The position numbers and the translations under genes are program-made. From Ectocarpus siliculosus (Eukaryota > Sar > Phaeophyceae > Ectocarpales > Ectocarpaceae), in assembly GCA_000310025.1 (NCBI GenBank), contig FN649728.1, positions 2,816,412 through 2,880,411 on the forward strand: a stretch of 64,000 nt of DNA, read 5' to 3'. The notes under the pieces are model-generated. The model saw only the letters and a list, made by a program, of their open reading frames with translations. It ran no database searches and was not told the origin of the DNA. Positions 35,301 to 48,200 of the stretch are shown in pieces (position 1 is the stretch's first letter; each line of letters begins with the position of its first letter).

Positions 35301-38300
35301 TCGGGGAGCAGGAAACGTCTCCCACGCAGGCCGAACGCGGTTCAGCTGGTAGCGTGCCGGAGGTTGTTTATGGCGAACCAGCAGTGGAGATCAGCGCTCC
35401 CATCAGGACGGGGCCTGTGCAAGGCGAGCAGGAGGCCCGGTGGCTAGGCCGGGATCGAGAAAGTGAGAGCAGCGGGGTAGCAGGCGATGGAACAAGCTCT
35501 TCCTCCCACCAAGCCGAAGACTTTCGCGTCTACCCACACTACGTTCCTATCCCCACCACGGCGGAAGCGACGTCCTTGCCGTTCTTGTCGGGTGACCCGC
35601 TACTGGCATTGGGGCACGGGCTCGAGAAACATGCCGACGGAGAAGCCGACACAGAAGGGTCTGAGCGGATAGACCAAAAGCTGCAATTTCAACTTGCGAT
35701 TCACGACCTGTCCATTTGCTGGCGACTCTTCAAGGGGAGAGACTGGGTAGAGAGGAGTGCGAGCGAAGACGATCGGACTCCGCACGCAGGAAGCAGCGTG
35801 GGTCGGCGCCACCAGAGAATATCGACCAGAAAGATGGGCGACCCGGCTAAGGGAAAAGGCCGCCGCCGCGAACACGCGAACGACGGCGCCGACACGTCCT
35901 CGACGGCAGGCGGAGGGACGAAGCCCCGAAAAGCGGAATTGCTTGACGCTCTGCTCGAGAACTATCAGGATGACAAAGGAGGGCGTGGCGAGGCCCAGGC
36001 AGGGCGTCGTGCGTCACGCCAGCCGAAGGTCAAGCTCTTGAAACTCCCCCGAGAGTCCGGAGGATCAAGCCGATCTGGAAGGCGCACAGGACGGGACACT
36101 TCTTGCATGGTCGAGGTTGTTCTCGAGAATTCCAGTCTCCGATTGGACAACTTCCACCCCGGGCCTCCAACGAGCCTGCTGTCGAACCTTCTCTTCAGCG
36201 TTAAGGACCTGCACGCGTCGGACACGCTTACCAGTAGCCGCCCGCGCAAGGCCCTGCATCACTGGAGAGACGACCGCCGCCACCCACGAGAGTTCCAGCA
36301 CAAGATGGTGACCGTTCGTATGACGACACGGAGTCCGTCAGACCACTTTTGCCCAGAAGATGCTCCTCTGGGAGACGAGGTCATGCTGAAGGTCCGATTG
36401 TTGCCGATACATCTTTCGTTCGGACAGCACACGGTGGACTTCTTTCGCTCTTTTTCCCCCGAAGTGCAATCATCTCCGACTGCACACGAGAAACAGGCGG
36501 CGGGGGAGGACCCTACGGCTGCGGCCGAAATGGGAGCTGGGCCGCTCTTCATATCGTGCTGCGATGTTGGCTCTTTCAAGGTAGGATTTCATGGCCTTGA
36601 AATCGTCGATGCCAATGCAATATTCTGCCCTAGTGCTTTCTCGTCGTGTTGGAACGGGGTAAGATATAGCACCACCTTCCCTCGGTCGCCGCGCTCGCCA
36701 AACTCACCCATATTTTTGGTGGTCTCATGGATTGATTACGTCGTTGGATTCAGCGACAGGTTTGTGCATCAGAGAGGGAGAGCTGAACGCGAAGCGACAC
36801 GCACGTGACCGACCCTACACGCTACAAGATTTTATCCGTTGTACTCTACTAGAACAATACGACGTTGACATTTCTGGCCCCGCTGTGATTTCTAGTCTCC
36901 TTCCTCCGCGCTCGCTCCCCCCTCCCCCCCCCGCATCTACTCTATGCCCGTACGAGGTCAAAATTGACTACCAACCACGCACGATCAAGGTGGCGGCTCT
37001 GCAGAACGGAGACTACATGGAGCTACTGAACTTGTTTCCTCTCGAGGGAGTGCATCTGACGCTCCAAAAGGTCGTCCTCACCGGCGTTTCGGGATGGAAT
37101 GGTGTCACGCAACTCCTTCTTCAGGTACGCTTGTCCTATCCTGTCATCGACAGCGTTATTAGAGCACTATAAATTGGCCTTTATTTCGCAGCTAGAGCGC
37201 GAGGAAGAGACTGCTATCGCCATGCGAAATTGTCTTTCGGGTCCCTCCAGTTGTCCGGAGGCCGTTCGTGCTCCAATACAGCGCGTAATCGATTGTCATA
37301 CAAGTAGGGCCCCACGAAGAAGGGCAACGGTTTGGGACACTATTTAGCGTTCTGGTCGAGGTCGAGTACTACCAAATACCTTTATGCAGTCGACGGATTT
37401 GTGCGTTATTGAGACATGAAGCTATAACTTATTGTCTACCACCCGCACTCCTGTACTATTGGTTGAAGTGAACTTTCCTGCCTCCGAAATGCGTCGGAGA
37501 TCTAATATCTTGTCCATGCGTTCTCATGCTTTGGCGGCCGTTTTGCAGTCGTGGGTGCAAGACATCACCACCAACCAACTGCACAAGTTCCTTGCCGGGA
37601 CTACGGCCGTCCGCCCGCTGGTGAGTACGCTAAACCTCAACCTACGTTTAAATCACGGTGTAGTGAGCACTGGTTTGCACACGCTCGAGGAGAAGTGGTG
37701 CTGCTATACGTATCGGTGAAGGTCGTTAGTCACGTTTTCTCCGAGCCCAAGCGCTAGGTGCCTTTTGGAAGTTCCTCCGCAGGGCTTCTTCGAAGATCGT
37801 GAGCATGTCCCCGCGCGGGAGGATTTGGAGGGCGAAGGACAGCACATTTTCACTTTGTTTTCGAAACTCAATTCTAGTGCAGAGGGCGAAAGACTCGCAG
37901 TACTCTGGGCCATCTTGTTTAGAACGAATCACCGGTCAAGGCGGTAAGAGCCTATGCACGAGAGGAGTTCTTTCTGCATGAGCGTCTACCAGAGAGCGTG
38001 AGAAACGTGTATGCTCATCATCAAACGGGTTGCATACGCCTCATTTAACACACCTGCCCAGGTTACCATGGGCAAGGGTGTGGCCGACCTCGTACTTCTG
38101 CCCGTGCAGCAGTATCGGCGCGACGGGCGAGTGTTACGGGGCTTGCGGAAGGGCACCCAGTCTTTCCTTCGAGCGATCACGATCGAAACTCTGCACACCT
38201 CGCACCGCGTGGCGAGCTTTGTCAGCCGTACCCTGGACGATATCGTCGCCCAGCCGGGCGCTCAGGCGTCGCTGCGAGGCCTGGAGTACTACGATGAACA

Positions 38301-39271
38301 GCCGACCGGGGTTATTGATAGCCTCGAGCACGCGTACGATACGCTTGCGAAGGAGGTGCAGGTATGTTCAGCGAATGAGTGTTGTGTCTATGTAGTGGTC
38401 CGTGCCCTGCTTTGCAGTTGGTGTGGGTTTGGAGTTTACCTCTTCATTGCATCTGCCTACTGCTTGCTTTGAGCCTTCATCTTCAGGAACTTACCATTGA
38501 CTAGGTGTGTGCCACCTCCAATGGTTATTTGCTGGGGTCTTCTACGTACGATCCGTTTGGAATGCCTATCCCACTTACCGCAGACCAAATATGGCACAAA
38601 TTCCTTCTCGGTTTGGATTCGATCATTCTGCTAGCGATACTTTGCGTTTTACGCATGTCCTTCCGCCCTACCCGCTTTGGCGGGTAAGCTTGCGGGCATG
38701 AGCATTGAATGGCAACCTGTTGTGGAATCGCGTGAAGCGGCGATGCCAAACGCTGTGAGTTGAGTGGGACAAGATATCGCACCTGCAGTTGTTGGCGGCG
38801 GTTTTGGGTATCAGTGCTCGAGCCAGTCATACCTCTAACCGAACCCATGTACACACTTCTTGCAAGGCATTGTTGCCCTGTGCCGCGAGGTTAAGGTTTT
38901 CACCGTCGGACGCGTTGCATGCCCGCTCAACGAAGCGCACAGTCCGGCTCGGCAACCAACCATTTCCCTAGTGCGCCTGCAAGATTTTCCTAGCTCGTGT
39001 GTATCTTGACGTCATGTAGTTCTTTCTGCTCCATCGTTGGTTGCTCCAACAGGTCGCAGCACAGACCATCATCGCCATTCCTTACGAGGATCAAGAGGAG
39101 GTGGTAGGGCCGCATGGGAGGTCGTACGTGCGCTCCGTTGCGCGAGCGCTTCCAGTTGCGGTATTACGACCAGTTGTTGGTGCGAGCGAGGCGGTGTCTT
39201 GCACCTTGCTGGGATTCCGGAACTATATGGCACCCGTTATGCGGAAAGAGGAAGAGATGAGGTGGTCATAG
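26388..39271 (+). CDS. ATG2: Autophagy-related lipid-transfer protein ATG2
   Basis: An 18-exon model of about 2285 aa keeps phase throughout. Exons: 26388-26390 (ATG alone, then GTGAGT), 26588-26689, 27358-28068, 28487-28894, 28983-30226 (or from 29001), 30634-31222, 31550-31686, 31892-32098, 32416-32566, 32745-32927, 33255-33395, 33833-34020, 34202-34587, 34932-36580, 36957-37124, 37549-37620, 38062-38361 and 39053-39271. The N-terminus (KKLYRFVLKRLVGRFLDDDI, then ALEQLDVQLGAGRVEL across a splice) is the chorein domain. The C-terminus carries KIDYQPRTIKV, LLNLFPLEGVHLTLQKVVLT, GVSGWN, GVADLVLLPVQQYRRDGRVL and AVLRPVVGASEAVSCTLLG, the ATG2 C-terminal (CAD) signature. ATG2 forms a rod that moves phospholipid from ER to the growing phagophore with ATG9 and WIPI/ATG18. 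It is larger than animal ATG2 (about 1900 aa), with long acidic, disordered inserts at 34.3-35.6 kb. The start exon and acceptor 34202 are the least certain points. Confidence 0.9.
27177..27225. repeat. Short direct repeat, 22 bp x 2
   Basis: TTAGCGCGGTTGATYCTGAC plus CA occurs at 27177 and 27204 in the ATG2 intron between the second and third exons. Confidence 0.8.
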
Positions 39272-40941
39272 GTAGTATAGAGCAAAGGGCAAAGCTGTCG
39301 GCGAGATCGGTGCACACGGGCGGTCGGTCTGTATTTCCTCGGCCCGGTGCTGCGGTAGCTGTCGTTTGTGGAAGTCGAGCGTTGTCAGTACCCTTTCCTA
39401 GATATAGATACAGAAGGCCCCCGATTGCTCTCTGTCATTTGGGCCAATCGGACGGGGTGGAGGGAGCTCACGTAGCAGCAGTCCAGGCTCGTGCGTTGTA
39501 GAAAGTTTTTCGGTGTATGTAACGTCATCAGCGTGGCACGCGTGTAGGAAGGACCATGTAGTATATTAGGGTCTGTTGAGTTCGTTCGTGTCCAGGCAAT
39601 CTTCGCTTCGCTTGGAGGAAGCTGCGAGTTTTGGTTGTATTTCCACGTGCCTTTGCGTGAGGTGAAACGAGACATCGATTTGTTGTCGAACATAGCCACC
39701 AACCGAAGTGGCGCAGATTGACGACCCTCCTCCACAAACGCCTTGTTTTGGAGGCTGTAAGGGATGTTGCATTCGCACATGTAGGCCTCAAGAAAATTGG
39801 AACATAATAGTAGATGGCGCCCGCCAACAGCGTCCATTCCGTGCCTACTACTGCTGTAGGTCTATTCTTTGACACCAGTGCTAGGTTTAACATTGTTTGG
39901 TGTGCTGTAGATAGCTCTTTTGGAGCAGGAAGGTATCTCCTTTGTGATGAAGCTTGCTGACGACGTCAAGTATTGGAAGGAGTAGAGGAAAGAGGGTCGG
40001 TTTGCGCTCTTGATCCACGGTCAAGTAGAAATGGGATGATGTTGTCTTTGTTCGGAGAAAATATCTGGACCATATAGGTAGGGATATGGGGGTTCACTCC
40101 TATACTATACCTTCCGGCCATTTCACGATCCGCATCTATCTCCTGCTTTCTTCTTGAAGGCAAAACCTTGTGCTCGCAGCATCACTCCGCAAACAAACAT
40201 GGAGGCGCCACTCGTTACACCACGTGTGGTGTGTCATTTTTTTGTTCTTGCCAAACACGATTGTTTTAAGTGATGAAGACCTCAACCGACCTGTGAAGCT
40301 TGTAACAAACTCAGCTTCATTTATTTTTGTTTGGATCTTGACGGGTGGGTCTTGATACAGCCACAGAGTACGCACTTGGAAGTCAAGAATTTGGCTAAGA
40401 AGAAGGTAAGACACCAACCAGCCAGGTGCTCAGACAATCAATCAATGATGTTACACTTCGAGGAAGGAATGATCAACAAGATGTTTGGGTTGCTTATTTC
40501 ACCACCCGCATATTTTGGACGCGAGATACCCACCTACTAGTCTACATACTACATACATGACCACACCAGCCGAATATTGACTGCTGCTGTTTTGCTGCAT
40601 GCCAGCCGGGGGGGGGGGGGTTCCAGACGATGTACAGAAAAAACGTCGTACCACGACCTACCTTTCGAAATATAAAGGTGGTGTGGGTTTGATTATACTC
40701 TCTTGTTGTCGACAAACAAATGGAGACACCAATCAATGATGGCTTCTTCATATCATGATCTTCTTGCGCCGTGACGGAATCATGTTGGGGGCCCGCGGCT
40801 GCTCCATCTGTGTCCACTAAACATCTACGCTGTTAGCATGGGGGTGTGGTGTTCCTCTCACGGTGCCCCCCTCGCTAATCTCGCCGCATCCGCGCTGAGC
40901 GGTACACTACTGCTGTGTACCTCGCTTCCCGTACCTGAGAG
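39272..40941. other. Intergenic between ATG2 and the Acl4-like gene
   Basis: It holds the ATG2 3' UTR and the promoter side of the next gene. A minus-strand open frame of 150 codons (39837-39385, containing FVEEGRQSAPLRLVAMFDN) has plausible composition but no recognised motif or splice context. I leave it as unsupported. Confidence 0.4.
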
Positions 40942-43900
40942 ATGGCCAACGCAAAGGGAAAAGGCAAAGGAAAGAAAGGGAAGGGAAAAGGTCGAGCGAA
41001 GTCAACGCCTGGCGAAAGGAAATCTCAGGCTTCGGGTGAAGGTACGACCCAGTTTCTCGCTGCGATGTAGGCTGCCACCCAAAACTATCCTCCCCGAGAG
41101 ATTGGGCGACGTACAAGCCCTCCAACCTGACCACCTGGCATTCTTGCTTTGTCTCCCTGCCTGTTCGGCTTCGTGATTCAAGAGTCACTGCTGGAGAAGG
41201 GCACAGTCGATGCACTCTTGGAACAGGCTCGCAAAGCGGGAGATCCTTTTCTCGCCGTAACGTTGTACCAAAAGGTGCTGGAAGCGAGGCCTGATGACAC
41301 CAGTATCATGGGCGAGGCAGCGGACCTCATGCTACACGCGGGGGAGCCGGCAGCGGCAAAGGAGGTACAGTCCGACCCCACATTACAACACGGCTGTTGC
41401 GGCAGCATACCTTGAATGACAGCGGTAAACCTCTGCTGTTTCGGTGACAGATGGTGGTGACAGAGCAGGTACATCCATACCGTTGGTGACACAAGATACC
41501 ACACCCCCTCGACCGACTTTCAAAACTCCATTACTGTACGACCAAGTGGATGCACAAATCACGTGACACGTTTTCGGAAAGCTCTCGACGAGACGTTTTC
41601 AACACCACCATTTTCGGCATCGCTGCTCTTTTGCTTTGGAGTAGTCAAGCTTTGAAAATCGGTCCGAGGGGTGTGGTGCCTTGTGTCACCTATGCATACG
41701 GTATAACGAAGTAGATGTCATGTCGCCACCTCTCTTGTGTTCCCTCCCTGCCAATGTATCGCATCGTGGTACATGCTGAATATGTTCCCACCTGCCAGCA
41801 CACTGCTACTGTACGTTCCTGCGATACAACAAAATAGGGATCAATGAATACCCTGCAGAGACGTTTTGCATCAACGAGGGCTGACAACGGTCTGCGAATC
41901 AATTGGCATCCTTGTGAGGTTGGACGACTTTTCAAGACAACCATCAAGAGTTTTTGGCTCCCGCCCGTGCACCCCCCGTGCACCAGGTGTTGGCTCGAAG
42001 TATCTTGCTGGGGCCGGAGGAAGGGCCGGATAAGTACTTATACATGGCCCAGCTGCACGAGGGCAGAGAGGCCCTGGGGCACTACGAGAAGGGGCTGGAG
42101 TTGTTGCGAAAGCAACTCGCCGACGGCGGTGGTGCTGGCGGGACTAAGGAGGCCGAGGCTGCGTTGCGACAGCGAGCTTGCATGGCGTACTGCAGCGTCG
42201 CGGAACTCTTCATGACGGATCTTTGTTTCGAAGAAGACGCTGAAACACGCTGTCAGGTGAGAGAACAGAGAGCGGGAGTCAAGCAGGGCTACGGCTTCAC
42301 ATGGCCATCCGCGTCATTGACGCGTCGTATCCCCCCAAGAGATGTGTCTCATTGGCACCCTGGCCCTGGGTTCCCACCAGCTTGTTCACAGCCCTTCTGA
42401 TTCACCGACATTTTTGTGTATATCAATGTGATGGGGACCTTTTGTGTTGGTAAATAGAATTGAACCGCGAGAGTCGCGTCAGCTTTCAGGCCCTCGTGCT
42501 GCTGTTGCTAGTGAAGCGTACCACAAGTTTTTCGAGTCTCGCGTGAAGCATTAGGAGGCGCCTCGATAGACGGAGACTGCTACTGGTGCTAGATCGTGGA
42601 ATCGAACGTAGTCAAAGATCGACTGATCTGATGCTGCTATGGTGGCCCTGTGGCCATTCCGCGATACGTATTCTCGGCTGGCTGTCACCTTCCAGGATGC
42701 TCTAGATGGGAGCATAAGATATGACTACGGTGGACCCGAGCCGCTGAATGCCGTGGCAAATCTTCGCCTTAGCCAAAGCAGGCCCGAGGAAGCGGCCCAG
42801 TCGGCAGAGGAGGCTTTCCGACGACTCGCACTTTGCGGTGGGTGCACTTTTTTTTTTGTGCCGAGAGTAGAAGCCCGCCCCGAAATCGAGGATATGACTC
42901 CCTTCGCATTAGGTGCATTTTTGCCATATCTGTGCCCGTACTTGCATCGGCAACGTGCGACTGAACATGCCCCACGACTTGTCCTTGAGTTTATTTGGCC
43001 CTGATCGCTGTTGAACGAGGTATTGCTTGTACAAGCTTTGGTCATATGCATGTTTTGACAGAAGACTGAACTGTACACAGGCGCCTGCTTGCCTCGTCCA
43101 ATGCTCTTTTTTGCCGTCGGGCGCAATACACGAAGTACATGTGTTCTATTTGTTTGAAGCTTTCGACGGCAGGTGATTGCCAGCTTGATGTTGCAGACTG
43201 GTCATGAGCTACGGGAAACAACGAAACTCCCCGTCTGGTTGTCTGACTTGGCTGTCCGACGCCTTCAACTTTGAACCACACGCGGTGCCCTCAGAGCCTC
43301 CTCCAGACCATGAATTCCGCGTCTCGCTGGCGAAAGTCCTGATGGAGTGTTCTTCCGTCAACAAGTCATGCTCTGACAAGGTCAGTATGGGACCGTACGC
43401 TCCCTTTAGCTGTAGTGGTTGCGTGAAGGAGGTTGAGGGCCCTGAATAAGCGACTTATTCAGAGTCCGTCCGACAATGCATTCTGTTTTCGGGGGTAGCA
43501 TTCGCTCTGACGGTTGGAATTCGACGCCTCGTTCGGGAGAGCAAATGCCCCACAGCAAGCGTAACATACTGCGAAGAGGCGGCAGCGAAGAATGCAACTC
43601 GTCGTGGGTGACGCTCGGTTCGCCCGATTTTTGCGGTACTGTCGTGCGTGTTGGGTGCACATCGACTACAGGCTCTGCAGGTGTTGAGTGGGCTGATGCA
43701 GGAGGATGACGAAAACGTCGAACTGTGGTATCTCATGGCGGTTGCCTTCAACAGCTTGCAACCTCCAGACTGCGAAAGTGCCAGGTGAGTGAGGGCATGT
43801 GCTCATCAACCTCGAAGGTGTTCCGGTTTGTGGCCTTTCATTTACCCCACAGCTACTTGCAGGCACGATTTGTTGAACCTTCTTTTCGGCGTGCTGAGCC

Positions 43901-44612
43901 TTCTCGCCGTATGGAGTGCTGGTCGCTTCTTCCCGTCCCTCCGTTTTTGACGTCGATCGTGCATAAAGCAGCCGAATCCGCAAGGTGAACAAACAATACC
44001 AATAAAGTTCTTGGGTGTGTGGTTGTTGCTCTATAGGGCATTTGCGTTGTGCTGGCCAACGGATATTACGTTTCCGAGGTGTGGTACGTTCTGCACTGCG
44101 TAGCAACCAGCTGCGCAGAGCGTGCCACACTGCTCCACATGAGAACGTCCTTGCTTGCTGGAAGCTAAAATCGAGTACACCATCCCCAATGCCGTGCTTT
44201 CGTTGTGCCTTTGCTTTTGTTTCGAGCGTAGGGCTCATTTGAATACGGCTGCCGAGATGCTCTCTAAGATTCGAACAGCGCAAGAGGATATGGGCGAGGA
44301 GTTTGCCTTCGAGGATCAGGTGCGAATATTTTGGTGTGACGTCTCACCGATCTGTTCGTGTTGCCGTCCTTTTGAAAGACATGGCTTGTCCGAACTCCGA
44401 ACACTCTTGTCACGCTGCCCCCCCGGATTCCGCTTCGTTGACTCTACTAGGTGCAACTGGTTCAAGAGCAGCTGGAAGCGACGGCTCTCTTGGAAAGCAA
44501 AGATGACTGTGAAAAGGACGAAGATACAGATATGGGAGAGGACAGCAAGCCCAGTACGTCCAAGGCTGCCGATGTTGTAAAAGAAGGACCAACGGAGATG
44601 GACTGCGCATGA
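40942..44612 (+). CDS. TPR-repeat ribosome-assembly chaperone, Acl4-like
   Basis: Eight exons give a complete 411-aa protein: 40942-41041, 41183-41364, 41987-42256, 42696-42841, 43197-43380, 43681-43784, 44232-44319 and 44451-44612 (stop TGA). The ATG opens a lysine/glycine-rich tail (MANAKGKGKGKKGKGKGRAK), typical of nuclear/nucleolar proteins. TPR helices follow: VDALLEQARKAGDPFLAVTL with YQKVLEARPDD, then GPDKYLYMAQLHEGREALGHY with YEKGLELL. The conserved block MAYCSVAELFMTDLCFEEDA is the hallmark I associate with yeast Acl4 and its homologues (about 390 aa). LNAVANLRLSQSRPEEA and LAKVLMEC follow, and the tail is acidic and Lys-containing. Acl4 escorts ribosomal protein uL4 (Rpl4) to the nucleus. 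The junction 42841/43197 uses a less usual donor (GTGCAC) because the alternative reads into a stop. A fragment of the last exon sits inverted at 25173. Confidence 0.85.
41500..41675. mobile_element. MITE-like element with terminal inverted repeats, copy 2
   Basis: The left end CACACCCCCTCGACCGACTT continues TCAAA. The right end, read in reverse complement, begins CACACCCCTCGGACCGATTT and continues TCAAAG. Inner parts also pair (TACT...AGTA). At 176 bp it has the same termini and orientation as the copy at 12743-12922, while the core has diverged. It sits in the intron between Acl4-like exons 41183-41364 and 41987-42256. Confidence 0.65.
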
Positions 44613-45210
44613 ACACGTCGGGCACATGTATTGCACGAGCCAGACGGCTGCTCAAGCTGCATCTACATTTCTCCTTTGAACCGTAGCCGCCTATATACGT
44701 CAAACCTGAATCCGTGATAGTGGGCTGTGACCAAGCACTCCTTTGCTTGTGAGTTGGTGCTTTCGTGCAGGAAACGATTTCTATGCGAACATGGTTCATC
44801 CGGCATTGTGTTGTGAAGGCCTTAAGGGATGTCAGTTCATGTTGCGATTGCGAAAAATGTGGCTAAATTTTTTCCGGGGAAATCTTGTTGGGGAGAAAAT
44901 CTTTCGGGCAAGACCTTGGGGGACAATTTTTGTGTAGGACAAAATGTCGCGGTATCGTAATTGGACGGCCAAGCTCTTTTGTATGTGACGGCTTCTTACG
45001 GTGACTACTGTGCCCTTCAAGGCATGCACCGCCGTAGAGGACTCCAGTATAAACCCCAGATCGGAGCTCTTCTTTTCGAGACAAGACCGTGCGGTATGCG
45101 TAGAAACTGGGAGTGACAGTGAAGAAGTGGCATGACGAACATTTGAAGCCAAAGGTTGACGGAGTGGCCAGCCGATTCAAGAGGAAAAGGTCATCATTCA
45201 AGAGGGGCGT
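44613..45210. other. Intergenic between convergent Acl4-like and TH2 genes
   Basis: These 0.6 kb should contain both 3' UTRs. No coding signal was recognised. Confidence 0.6.
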
Positions 45211-48200
45211 TCATTCGCCACCGAACAAAAACACGTCAATCTCTGCCCACTGGGAAGCACGGTAGACGCACTGTCCAGAGCCTGACGGCGCCCCCGTTCT
45301 CGGCAACTCCCCTGTGCCATCCATCGCCTCGTATACGGACGCGAGGGGACGGATGTCAATTCCGAAAGCGCGGGCTACTTTCTCAAAGCTGCCACTGTTG
45401 CCGACCACAATCCCGACATCGGCATCCAGCATCGCCAGTAAGTCCGTGACGCTGTCCCCCACATAGACCGTCATGAGTCTTGGCGAAGACTCCGAGCTGG
45501 CGACAGATTCTCGGGCCGTCGCCGCTAGGTCTAGGAAACGCTGATGCTTGCCGAACGATCCTGGTATCTTCACCAAAATCTCGCCTGTTGACACCCCGTG
45601 CTCGTCGAATACGAGGTCGTTGGATGAGACGGATGCAGGGCAGTCTCCTTCGAGACGGGGCGAGGCCGTTTCGCCTGGGACACGGATGCGTCAAGGACAG
45701 GAGGATACAGACTTAAGGTTGCCCTTTCGCTCAAGCTCGGAGGACACTACACCGGTGTTCGATGGTATCTGAATGCATATGGAAGGCAAGGTCAGGTGAC
45801 ACAACACCAGAGGTCCATGGTAAGTGAAAACCATGTGGAAGGCAACGTCGGGCGACACAACCGTGTCGTACGTTACATAATATGATCTCTACCGGTTCCC
45901 GTTGGATTTTCACTACACGGCATGAGCTACACAATACGGCCAAATTTCCCGAGCAGAGCTCGCAGCCTACCTGCCCAAACACAACCCCCGGCATCGATCC
46001 CTGTCGTTGAGGACGAAGAGCTGTCGATAGGTTGGCAGTTTCCACAGATACACGCGCGGTGAGATGAGGCGGTTAGGCCAGGTAACGGTGAACTTTGCAA
46101 AAAATAAACGATACGTGCAGACAAGGTAGGAAGAGGGCAGAATTGGACCCAGATCCATATCGGCCGCATGGGCGACGGGGGCTAGCACCAACAACGTCAA
46201 GTGGACTCTGAAGCCGCACAGGTCATGGCCGCTTTCGATCCCGTCATCGACCGACTTAACTTCCCACTGCACGATGCCGGCCAGCCTTTCACACGGGACC
46301 TCGACGACAGGGGGGAAGGGGTAGGGTCGATTACGGAATTCGCTGCACCCGGGCCTGTTGACCAATCACATCATCTGAGCGTTCGTACCAGGTTCCCTTT
46401 GCACAATGATTGCTGCTAGAAAATATCGCCGGATCCGTCGATATTTGATTGATACCTTCGAGTAGACGACAACACCAACCCGAAAGCAAAACTCTCCTTG
46501 GTGGGGTAAACCCAGCTCTGTGTGACGCCAAGCCACCCACCTGTGACTATCCAACAGTGTCTCCGAAAGAACTCTCGAAATGACGTCCTGGCTCCAATTG
46601 ATAGAAACGACGTGGGTTTGGAATGGAGAGACCACGGCACGGGACATGCACCGTGCCATGCCTGGACGCACTTTCCAGGACGATCTCAACGGTCCAGCAA
46701 GGGATGAGTGTACCTCATCTCTTGTTAGCCCTCGCAATACCTTACGATACGCGACGGGGCACCAGGAGAGACAAATTAGAACGAGAGCCCTTCCACGCCC
46801 CCTCATGATGTCGTCACGCAGTTTTAGGTTACTAGACTTGCTCAAACACGGCGAAAACTCAGCAGGTAGCAGGGAAGTCAACGAAATGTATTGTCGATAA
46901 TGGTGATCAACGATGTTCTACATGATCGTACACAAAATTCCGTCAAAGAAAGAACAGGAGGTGACTCATTTTTGGTCGGGCACTATTGGCACTCCTCTTT
47001 GGGCTCAAGCGAACAAGACAACTCCACGGAAAATAAATATTTTCTAAGAACAATGGGATGACCTGACATGCGTCCGTATACGGTAAGTTTTTTTCGTGGG
47101 CCGTTCCGGTCTCTATAACCTCATCTCTAAAAAGCTACTTGAACAAAGCATGCAAGACATGCGGCGCCAACGACTGCAGCACTCCGTGCCTCTCGTGCCA
47201 GCTCCCTCACCTTGCTGTCGGAAACCCTAGACACCGAGTCAAGGTCCACCACCCCCAGCTTCCGCAGCATCAACTCCAAACCTTCACGGTCGACAGCTCC
47301 AGAACCGTTCGTGGTGCATGTGGTGGAGAGCTAGCACGACAAATGGCCCCGCCCAAGTACAAAGCGCGTACGCACGGAGCCAATAAGAGGCATTGTTAGC
47401 ACACGCTTGCGCGTGCAACAGGGTTCAGGTGGGTAACGGTTTAGGAATCATACGCACAAGGTTGTGCGACAGAACGCCAACGTGCGCGGCAGATGGCGAC
47501 ACCGCGTTCTACTCGGCTACAGTCCATGATCGGCAACCAATAGCCCCGGTGCATATCCATCCCCGTGAGGTGCGCGACGGAGTAGGAAAGGAAACAAACA
47601 GCAAAAAGAACAGAAGAAAAAAGGTATAGATTGATTTCGATACCGTCACCGCAAGCACCGCTGGCAGACTGGCCTGAGCCGGAACGGGCTACGTACGAAT
47701 GCACAACAGCAGTACCGTCGTCTCAACACTACCAAAAAACACAAATTGAAACAAACTACCTTGGTGGACAAGCTGTCCTCAATTGTCTCGCTCCACTTGC
47801 CCAAAAATGTTCTTGTCAAAAGCCCCCACTCGCGTCCTAGATCCACCCGATCTTCTGGAGTTTCCCGCTGCCGAGCACAGGATTCGTCCGACATCACGAC
47901 GGTCAGCAAGGCGAGGGATCTTCAAACGTACCCAGCGTCCGTTGGGTTGTGGAACTTCGGTCTTCTGCTCGGCTAGAACAGCACCCGCAAAGATGCAAAG
48001 ATGGAAGATTGACAAACCGTGTATCTCTGAACCGAGAAAAAACGTTGCAAGCGTTACACGGCACCCGAATCTCACCTGAGCTTTGGCTGTCTCCACGAGA
48101 AGGCTAATGGTGTCGCCTTCGGTCAACGTGTCATCGAAGTCCACACAAAGCAGTGCAAGCCTCTCGTGCACGCCGCGGAAACGCCCGCGACCCCCAGCGT

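Noticed and set aside
39385-39837. 150-codon minus-strand frame downstream of ATG2
   Set aside because: No recognised domain or splice sites; it probably overlaps the ATG2 3' UTR.
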